Of a stretch of 64,000 nucleotides of DNA, positions 37,313 through 64,000 are shown piece after piece. Position 1 is the first letter of the stretch; every line of letters starts with the position of its first letter. The translations under genes were made by a program, and so were the position numbers. Location of the stretch: the NCBI RefSeq assembly GCF_011397635.1, contig NC_064758.1, forward strand, positions 22,218,513-22,282,512, written 5' to 3'. Source of the DNA: Epinephelus fuscoguttatus (taxonomy: Eukaryota; Chordata; Actinopteri; Perciformes; Serranidae). The notes below the pieces were generated by a model that saw nothing but the letters and a program-made list of their open reading frames with translations, searched no databases and was not told the origin of the DNA.

Positions 37313-37985
37313 TTTGATGTGCATAGACTAGTACTGGTACAATTAACACTTTGATTTCCACAACTATCCTGTTTTAATGTATTGTGTTTTTACACATTCG
37401 GTGATTCACTGCTCCTCAAATAGGCTGGTTGTCCTTTTCTTAAAGACACATATGCAGCTTTAATTTGAAGGAGTACACTGATAGTTGGAACAAAACATTT
37501 ACTTGAAGCAAGTCTTCTCTAGCTCAGGGTTAGACTCGTGGGTCTCTATAGAACCCATTTTCATTCAGATATCTTCATGTGAGCATTCAAGGGACCCCTT
37601 TTTAATGGCCATGCCAGTTATTCTCTTGCCAAAATTTAGCCTTATTTTGGTGCATTATTTAGCCCCCTTCCTGACAGACTATGCTGACATGGTTGATAGC
37701 AATGGATGCCTTAGATTATCTAGTTTCACAAGATACCACTACCATCATAATAACACTAGGAGGGGACAGCAATTTATCAGGGTCATTGATTATGGGTGAT
37801 GTTTTAACAAGGAAGAAGAATGGTCGAATACAAAAGACTAAGTCTGTTTCTCCAGCATTGATATTAATACTAAATAGTCCATTGTGAGGCTGGCATTGTG
37901 AAAGGGTACTTTATCAAAATTAAGTCTTAAGTTACTGGTCCAACTCGCTTCATCTCATTAGTGACCGTACACATAAAAAACCCAT
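37313..37985. other. Intergenic
   Basis: No exon or repeat recognised. The frame at 37485-37799 looks like chance. Confidence 0.45.
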
Positions 37986-38012
37986 TTTGTATTCTGCCAA
38001 AGTTGTCAATGT

Positions 38013-38018
38013 TTTATT
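38013..38018 (-). terminator. Candidate poly(A) signal of the copine gene
   Basis: AATAAA on the minus strand. It is the most distal candidate that still lies in repeat-poor, UTR-like sequence. Confidence 0.35.
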
Positions 38019-41000
38019 AATCTTCAGTTAAGGCAATCCATTACAAAGCATTTCACAAACCACAGTATGACGACAATATTATGTCCAACACCTGGTTTGG
38101 AAATTATTCAGCATGCAAGTCAGAGACCAAGAGAGGTATGTAAACAACCTGGGATAAAACAGGAGTAGTGGCAAGAAGAACCCATACAGTATGTGTCTCA
38201 TAGGAACAGAATGGAAAGAAACCAGAGATGCAACATGCGAGAGGTGGCCGTTATCTCTAAATAACATCCCAAGTAACAAATGAAGCACATGGCAGATGCA
38301 CTAATCGGGTGAAATGAAAGTCATCTAACAAACTTCCTGCCATTTTGGCACAAACATGCACGTTGTCTAAAGAGGCCAAGTTCAACAAGTGAACACACTT
38401 TGGCTCTGAGTATTCTTTATATGGGGCTTATGTACATAATTAGAGTTCAGCCTCAAAGAAAATTCAAAATGAAGGGGTAATCAAAGCCATTTCCACTGAG
38501 AGAAAAGAATTAATTGTATCATTGGAAAGACATCTTTTAGACTGAAATATATATTTCATTATAATTTCATGTTTCACAATTGCATAAGTGTCATTACTGT
38601 GCTCATTTCATATTTACTGATTATTTGTTGACTTCTGAGGGTAGTCATTTTTTGATTTCCCTGTGGTGGAAATCTCACAAAGGGAAGAGGGAAAAAAGGG
38701 GTTTAGCTTATTATAATCTTGGTAGAAAAAAAGCCATCTTGTTATTAATTACATGAAATATGTATGAAAAAGTGCACACAACATACGGCCCCAACTCCAC
38801 GTTTTCACGTATACTCTCAGACATTTGAAACACACTCATAGTATATGAGCTGCATGCTGATGCTGACTTCACGTGCCTGCCACATGACGCACTGTACTTT
38901 TTCTAACTAATTCCTGTGAGTAATGATTAACTTGTGGTTGCTTTTAAAAATAAAATGTTAAAATAAATCACTTTGAAAAGCAGAATTTAAATAGGTTACT
39001 TACAAAGCAAATATATCAGATATATAAGTCAATCATTCATAATATCTCTTTAAATATATTTCATAAGAATGTATATATTCATGATTTCCTTTTGGCTTGA
39101 ATGGCTTTCCGCAGAGGTATTCTGGTATTTATATGCGTGTTATGTAACTTAACTTAATGGCCTTATTTAACTTCTGATGAACAAGTGAATTTGGCAGCAG
39201 ATTAAACGCTGCTTTGTCTTTTGAGGGAAAAAAAAAAGTCATCGCTAATGAAAAATTAAAAAAAAAGAAGAAGAAAAAAAAAGCCAAATATGGATCAGGG
39301 CCTGTGACAGAAGGAGCCCACTGCCTCTGGACTGAGTTTCTGCAGTATCATCACACTATATCTTCTCTCTGAGAGCACTAAAGCAATGGGAGTCAGAGGA
39401 CATTATGCGGCAAACAAAGATCGTAAAGCAACATGAATTACGTAAACACATTTGCCCTCAACACAAAACAAAAATATAACAGTGAGAGATCTGAGCTTCA
39501 CATTCTCTGGGAACAACATGACAACTCTTTGTAAACGGTAGTTCTCCAGTGGCATCCAACGAAACTCTTTTAAAGCACAAAACAAGACTGAATAATGCAC
39601 AAACACAACGGACCGGAAATAAACTCACGTCTTAATGAAACTCATGAATGTTTACTTTTTTTCCTTGAGGCAATGTTAATAGCCACAGTTGAGTTGTAAA
39701 CAAGTCTTGACTTAGAATATTGTACAACAAGGCTCAGAGACACTCTCGTTATTTCAAAGATCGTTAGTGAAGAGCTGTAAGTATAAAAAGTACAGGACAC
39801 TGGTAGAGACAGCGTGTAGTAGTCCTAATCTTGCAACAGTTTAATCATCACTAACATTTTCTGTGTGTACGTCTTTAACACGAGACCTACTGCTGCTGGC
39901 AGAGTAACACCTGGGTAACTGAATTTGGATATGTTTCCATATAATAGGCACATTTGGATCGAGATATTGAGTGACTGAGAGATACTAATGGAAATAATGG
40001 CCTTTATATATAGATAGGATGTACACAACCGGGCTACAGCTGTCTTTAAAAATGTGCACACAGTCACTGAAAGGAAATGCAAATGTAAGTAAATATACCG
40101 AAAGCTGAATTTAATCCTTAAACAAAACTGTGAAATTGGATCTCAGGTAGTAAAATGGCATCCCAATGTTCTGTTGTGCATTAGTGTAAAACAATGTTGT
40201 CTGGGAACGCTCAATTAATTTGACAGAGTAAAAACAATGCACTCATAAGACACTGAATAAACAAGGAAAGATGGTCTCATTTTGTTTTGTGCAATCTGAT
40301 GTTGTTTTCATCAAAAAACAAACCAAAAACAAAAACAAACAAAACATTCAACGCCCAAATACCTCATTGCAAGATTTGTGATCTTTCACTTTTCATTCAG
40401 GGAAACAAATCAATTTAAGGAGGAAGAAAAGAAAGTGGGTATTAGTTGACATCAGTCTCTGAAAAGTGTGTTTGTAGGGTCCGAGCCAAATCCCAGACAA
40501 TAAAACTGTAACCACAACAAATATAATGGAAAGAAACACAAACAGCGAGATGACGAATGAGACGTGGCAGCATGACTTACAGTTTACCTCTCTGCATACT
40601 AACTGGGAACGTGAGTATGTGCTCTGAATTATTCATCAGCTTCTGTGATGAATATAAGCTGACTTTAATATATCAGTATAGTTATTTCCTTATAAACACC
40701 GTTCCTGTTGTGATCCGGTTTAAAATGATGTTAAAGCCATGTTAAAAACATAATGTGGGGTCCTTTCCATTATTTTTATTGTGGTAGCTGTTCCTTCAAA
40801 ATAAAGGTGTCAAGCTTATTAACACTATTACCTTTGTGCTTTTTATTTGGACAGTAATTAGTGCATTCTGTTAATATAAATATTAGAAATACCTATAGGA
40901 CATGGTGCTGGAAAATCAGTATGGCAACAGCTCACAGCAGGTCCTCCACATAACTGCTTTGCAATCAAAAATTATCCATCAGTGAAAATGATCCATAAAC

Positions 41001-41167
41001 TGCTGAATAGGTTTTATCACATGCTTTTATATTACAGTCCTTATCAAAGTAGAAATGGGGATTTTTTTTTATTACACTGGTCACAAAATATAAGATGGAA
41101 AACTACAGGGGAATATGACTTTAATCCCCTCCCTGTAAAACCCCCTGAAAGGAATAAATTACTCTGC

Positions 41168-41194
41168 AATAAATAAATAAATAAATAAATAAAT
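41168..41194. repeat. (AAAT)n microsatellite
   Basis: Six to seven tetranucleotide units, seen directly. Confidence 0.95.
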
Positions 41195-41626
41195 TAGTAT
41201 ACACATGATTTCCTAGTTTAACACACACCGATTCCAAAAGGGTATCACAAACATGATACACACTGTCACATTCTAATATATTTACGCCCTCAAACAGGCT
41301 CTCTCTACAGGTTTACTTGCTATCCATTACATCACCACTTTGACAGGTTTGACAGCGAACAACTAAAACCTCTGTCTACACCGGGCCCCTCTCTGCGCTC
41401 TCATCCTCCAGCATTCAGAGCGAAACAATCTCCCTGATCATCAGCAGGTTCACCCAAAGCAGCCGCAGTTCTCCAAAACAAAATGGAGTCCCGTCATCTT
41501 TTATATTTAGCCGAATTAATATTTACGAAAGGGCCTCGTTTCCATTTAACCAAAAGGACGGTTGTGGAGGCGGGTTCCTGTCGTCCACGCTCCTACCCTG
41601 CCCCACCTCGGAGCTGTGTGTGGGGC

Positions 41627-58963
<17,337 letters not shown>

Positions 58964-60869
58964 CTGAAACAGATGAATGGGAGAAAGGATGCTGTTAACA
59001 AAAGCCAGGCAGGAAAACTCAGCGCAGCAGTTTAATGAGGCTCTGCCAGATTTCACTGTGCTCTCACACTCTACCTCTCATCTGAGGAAGAGGTGGAACA
59101 AAATGAAACCCGAAACAGTGTGGATTATACACCTTTATTGTCAGGGCAACATGGGATCTAATCAGGTTTTTATTATTCCATTTCATGAAACAGAGAGAGG
59201 CTAAATTTGCTTACGGTCAAACAGGATCCAAAGCACCGTTTTTTGTTGTTGTTTTTTTTATTTAAAGATTTAACAGCACAGAGGCAGAGTCAAATCACAA
59301 ACACATCACACAAAAACCTAGAAAAACTAATAAAGGCAGAGTAATTTCACAAATGGTCACATAATGAGTTGCTGCAGCTGGCTTAATGGTCTGACTGAAC
59401 ATCACACTGAGCAAAGATATGACTATTAACAAGAAACAAGAGCTGTAAAAACAGAACAATCTCAATTCTGCACTTGCTGTTACCACTACTTTTCAAGATA
59501 TACTTTGATAAGATAATTTGCACAATCCTGTATATGGTACATGCACCTTATTGTTCATTATAGGTACATCATCATCTCTATTATCATTGTAATCACTGTC
59601 ATTGTCTTCACTTCACATGGTTGCTGTTGTATGATCAACGGAAAATTTGAGTTTTTCCATTCCCTGCATCAATCTGGAAAAAACAGGCTCACAAAAACTA
59701 CTGGACATGTTTTATTCATGAGCCCGTAATGATAGCCAAAACCTTGAAAAGAAACTAAACATGGCCTAACTAGTCTCCGCTGGGTTTTTTCCCCAGTGAG
59801 ACAAACGAAGAAAGGAAGGGGAGCTGAGATCAAAGTGTGTGCTCTTTCATTGTGATTAACACTGATTGCCTTTCCTGACTTCACCTCCATTCAGAAATTC
59901 CCACAAGCGCAGCATCGGAGATAATGGCGGCTTCCTCCCCGGGAGACTCTGACCCCAGCTCATTAATCAGCATTGAGCTGGACCGCTCAGCTGACAAAGG
60001 GGAATTGTTACAAGTGCTTGCTGCCTCAATTTGAAAGTCTCTGCTGATTTCTATGGTTAGTTTTGAATGTTCGGCTGGAGAAGCAAGGTGGGAAGTTAGT
60101 GTTGAGGCAGAACACAGGACAGCAGAAATGGCCACACGGGTACTCTCAGTCAAACTGCCAATTACAGTCGATCATCAGGGCATTACCTGGAAGTTCATCC
60201 TCTGCTGCTACACTCTGCAATAAATGGTGGTCCATTACTGAAACTTAATACTGTTTATTATATTTGGACAGTGGGGAACCCTTTACATCCTGACCTCATC
60301 AGCTGGATCTTGAAATAACAAACAGATCTGATTTGGTGTGACTGACAAGTAACAGTAAATGAACCTAGCCTGGAGTGGGTGTTCGAGAGGCTTACTAAGT
60401 AAACAAGATGATGTTTGTTTGTTGTTGATGACATTATGTTGTTTTGGGATGCTTGCCATCAGCTGTCAGATTCCAGAACAGCCTGCTGAGTGATCGTTAA
60501 CCTGATGGTGCTGTCATCTCCCACAGAGACAGCATCATACCAACCCTGTCATATTCAATATTTCAGTCAAGTTAGGCTGTAATAAATGTACTGCATGTCT
60601 AGTCCACCACACAGCATTCAAATTATATTAAATCTCATTTGCTTACATGTAGGAAATGTTTGCTCTGTGACATATGAGGTCAATTTACAGTAAAACTTTG
60701 GAGATTAACATCCGATCTTAGTTTTTCATTATCATGATTTCTGTGCCTCTCTACTTCTGAGCAACCATTCAGGCAAAGACTGGTCTATTTTGTTTCATGA
60801 AGAAATATGTAAATAATTGCCATGTTTAACTGTTTATTTCTATAATTACTATTTTATTAAAATACTAAG
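58964..60869 (-). other. Copine upstream intron, first part
   Basis: No copine-like exon and no other gene recognised. Minus frame 60153-59881 has no known relatives. Confidence 0.5.
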
Positions 60870-61390
60870 ATACCTTTAAGTGGCAACTCCCAGGCCTGAA
60901 AAATGAAGCCAACACGGAAGTGACAAAAACTGCAGTTCCTCAAATAGCTACTTGAGGCTGGCTCCAGAAGCCAGTCTATCCCCATAGACCCTCATGTCAA
61001 GATGCCAAAATTTACTGCAGAAATAAACATGTTTACAGCTTTGCACAGGTTTTGGTCTCTTTAGCTAATCCCCCCCCACACTGACAACTGTACGGGGGAT
61101 GAATTTTTATATTACCCATCTGTTTACATTTTATCAAGGCTTAAAGTTAAGCATAATTAAGGGCAAACTGCTTTAAGTAATGCGCTGTCTGTCGATAGTA
61201 TCCATGGCTTCTTAGTCAGATCTATCCTTCACTTCACTAACGTGCCAGTCTCTCGCCCTAATATGGTCACTTCTGGCTCCAAAACACAAAGATGACGACA
61301 GCTGAAATGCCAAACTCAAGGCTTAAATTTTTTAGAATAGATATAGCTATGTCACAGTAGCTACATCCATTATCTTTACAGTCCATGGCT
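60870..61390 (+). repeat. Dispersed repeat, copy 2 (fuller length)
   Basis: The right half (61130-61390) matches 7137-7396 in the same orientation. The left half (GGCAACTCCCAGGCCTGAAA, CTTGAGGCTGGCTCCAGAAG, AAATAAACATGTTTACAGC) is typical of a repeat I recall as abundant in percomorph genomes. Confidence 0.7.
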
Positions 61391-61751
61391 ACCTCACATG
61401 TGACCATTCTTTACAAGTAACAACAAATTGGTTGATATAAGATCAACACAAGGCTAAGAACAAAAGTATGATTTGATTTCAAAGTCACTGGCTGAATCTC
61501 TGCTGCTCTCTGCAGACAATGTAGTTTAGCTTTTAAACATTATTTTATGTCACATTTTCATTATTATGCTGACATTTAACTGCTTAGTGTCTTAATTACT
61601 CAAAATATAAAGGGACAAAAAACAGCAACCCTATTTCAGTTTCAGTTTCAGTAACCAAAACCAACCACTTTTAAAAGTTAGTGTTGAGCCCTGCAAACAG
61701 TAAATAGAGTGTATAAATTTACAATAAAAGTACTTAAACTGATGCTGGAAC

Positions 61752-62030
61752 ATTCATTTTCTATAACTGCTTATCATGTTGGGGGTCGCGGGGGGCTGGA
61801 GCCTATCCCAGCTGACATTAGGCGAAAGGCGGGGTACACCCTGGACAGGTCGCCAGACTATCACAGGACTGACACATAGAGACAGACAACCATTCACACC
61901 TACGGGCAATTTAGAGTCACCAATCAATATGCCAGCTCCATACAGAAGGGCTCCCCACCCCAGGTTCAAACCAGGAACCCTCTTTCTGTGTGGTGAAAAT
62001 GCTAACCACTGCATTGTGCTACAACAATTA
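61752..62030 (-). mobile_element. tRNA-derived SINE, family E, copy 2, inverted
   Basis: Reverse complement of the element at 36972-37312: CCTGGACAGGTCGCCAGAC, GACACATAGAGACAGACAAC and TTTAGAGTCACCAAT all align. The middle part with the CAAAGACATGCAGG motif is missing here, so this copy has an internal deletion of roughly 60-70 bp. Confidence 0.8.
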
Positions 62031-64000
62031 GTCAATTAATCAATAACTCGACAACCACTGACCAAAATAACCTTAGTTTATACACTATAGCCTTCTTTTT
62101 GCAGAGTTTTGCAGAATGACCCAAGACCAAAGTCCTTGTCTGGTAATGGGATTCTTAATTTCATATTATGTATCTATATCTGTAGACTATATGACCAGTT
62201 TTAAGGGAAAAATATCAAACCTCTCTGAGCTTTTGTGTAACTGCTGCACCGTACACGAGGTAGATATCAATTGTCTCCCTCTTAGGACCATAGGGTTTGG
62301 ACTGAGGTTAGAGGTGAGGTTATCTCAATCCTACTAATCGTCTATCCCACTCTCTACGGTATTTTTCCATGAGGACTCACTGGCTGAACATCAAGGGAAA
62401 TCAGGGCATTCTCAGTAGTGCCCTTTTCTATTAGAGAAAAATACAGTGAAACAAACAGGCCAACAGACCATGGACACATGGTCCTCTGGGGATCAATATT
62501 TTCTGCTGTCTGTCTGCAGCGTGCTGCAGGAAGAGTTACATCTCCCATCACACATACGTCTGTGTTCAGCTGAATGGTTTGGCTTTTACTACTTGTTTTT
62601 TTATTTCACTTGTGACACACAGTGAGGCTTTGTTTAAGAGCTGAGCTCACAAATTATTTTGAGACTAAAAAATCAATGTGGATTGAGGTTGACTGGTGCT
62701 GCTTTATTGTCTGTTTTCTGGGTCTAGCACCAGTGGCTGGTCCGGGGTTAGGATTTTTATCCCTGCTATCCTCAAATCTATAGTCCTTGAGAACGGGCAA
62801 TTCACTCATCTTTCAACTTTCAGACTTTTCTCTGAGTGAAGTATTGCTCTCTGGACAAATTAATGTCCCATCATCTGTTCCTACATTTTATCAGGAGATC
62901 ATAAATCTGACACCAGAACTTGACCTCTCACAACCCGATTCAGGACAAATCCTTCAGAACATGCAGTCCAACAACTCCCTATGGGCGTCATTCTGTTCTT
63001 TCAAGTCTTCACTAACTCGCTCAGCATCTCCTCCTCTCTCAGTTTTGTTCTCAGCTAAAATGACAGCTCCTCAGCCAGTGTGCCCATCACCTTGAATTAC
63101 TGCAATAGTTTAAAATAGGTACAAATGTATCGGTGTCATATTGACTTTCTCCTTCCAGTTAGACAAACACCATATGGCAGGAGGCTTTGTAATGTGAAAT
63201 CCCTGCAGTCTTGGCAGCCTGGGATGGCTGGGATATTGTATGTAATGTAAAACAGTCTGACAAAGAAAACAGCTACAGTATACTGACAGTCTCATCAGCA
63301 TGTGCTGTAAATTGGCCAACTCAAACTACATCAGTGAGCAGATTGGCACAGTGTTTTCCTTGTGTATGAAATGCAGGCAGATATACACAAGGGAGTAACT
63401 TTGATTGTTTTTTCCCTTCATTATATGTATTTTTTAAAAAAAAAAATATATAGTATAGAAGACAGTAGAGCTATGTAAACTGTTGCACTATTCGTGCAAT
63501 AACCTTACTCAAAGTTATTTTTAGTTTCATTGATGGAGACCTGATACTTCCTGATATTAATGCTTACCACCAAAGCACTGTGCTTCACTGCCTTATCTGA
63601 AACTAAAATACAGATTAAATGATCTTATTCAAAGTAGAAACAGACAATCCCAGTGTTTTCAAGTGGTATTATTGTTGATGCTGCTGTCACAGTAACAACC
63701 GGATCACTCTCCATTTTCTCCATTTTCCTCTGAACCTAGAAACTACCACAGTTTTCACCAGTAGGCGTTTTGTTAATTTTTAACAGTCTGATGTTTAACT
63801 TGCGTTTGTATTCAGTGATTCAGTGCCATACAAAATATTTTTGTGCCCTAACCTTGGATTTGAGTGGGTGTGTTTACTCAAAATATGCTCTGTGCTTTGT
63901 CTTGTAGTGTCTCTAAAAAATGTCACTGTTACTAATCACTATGGTCTCATTACAAATGATGAGACATGCTGGTTTTGATCATGTATGAGTTTATTCACTG
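62031..64000 (-). other. Copine upstream intron, right edge
   Basis: No exon recognised on either strand. About 63640-63730 weakly resembles 32510-32620. Confidence 0.5.

Larger units (their letters stand above)
37990..41626 (-). other. Putative long 3' UTR of the copine gene
   Basis: Downstream of the copine stop on the minus strand there is about 3.6 kb of AT-rich sequence with few repeats and no coding exon. A minus-strand AATAAA (plus-strand TTTATT at 38013-38018) is followed by a plausible cleavage zone near 37990-38000. Contains an A-rich tract at about 39227-39285 and an (AAAT)n at 41168-41194. The extent is inferred; earlier cleavage is possible. Confidence 0.4.

Noticed and set aside
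61754..62039. Paired frames on both strands of about 90 codons
   Set aside because: They read through the SINE family E copy. The similar frame at 37046-37300 has the same cause.

Overview
The window looks like nuclear DNA of a teleost fish, most likely a percomorph. It is AT-leaning and sparse in genes, its genes have short exons with GT-AG introns, and it carries many dispersed repeats of kinds common in fish genomes (tRNA-derived SINEs, L2-type LINE remnants, TTAA-flanked piggyBac-type MITEs, Tc1/mariner fold-back debris, long CA/GT microsatellites). No bacterial, organellar or viral gene was seen. No rRNA or intact tRNA gene and no CRISPR array was recognised.

Two protein-coding genes are supported, and they lie tail to tail. 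(1) dclre1b (SNM1B/Apollo), plus strand, four coding exons between 13421 and 17413. It is complete and predicts 621 aa: an MBL/beta-CASP 5' exonuclease of telomere protection and interstrand-crosslink repair. Its 3' UTR probably ends near 18770. (2) The 3' part of a copine gene of the CPNE5/CPNE8 subgroup, minus strand, seven coding exons from 58963 down to 41627. These encode the VWA (copine) domain and C-terminus. The two C2 domains must lie beyond the right edge. A 3' UTR of about 3.6 kb may run to about 37990.

Layout: 1-12.9 kb is intergenic with microsatellites, a SINE, a roughly 1 kb dispersed repeat and diverged repeats. 12.9-18.8 kb is the dclre1b promoter region, gene and 3' UTR. 18.8-38 kb is intergenic and rich in repeats, including a decayed LINE ORF2 fragment on the minus strand. 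38-64 kb is the copine 3' UTR, exons and long introns, which hold several fold-back or MITE elements. The two genes have no obvious functional link. Their adjacency is a syntenic fact of this lineage.

No clearly new biological system was found. The most useful leads are the apparent absence of the canonical C-terminal YxLxP shelterin-docking motif in this Apollo protein, two large fold-back elements inside copine introns, and several related repeat copies whose boundaries can be compared within the window. Exon boundaries were worked out by hand from splice signals, phase continuity and recalled family sequence. Repeat family names come from memory of fish repeats and were not searched against a database.
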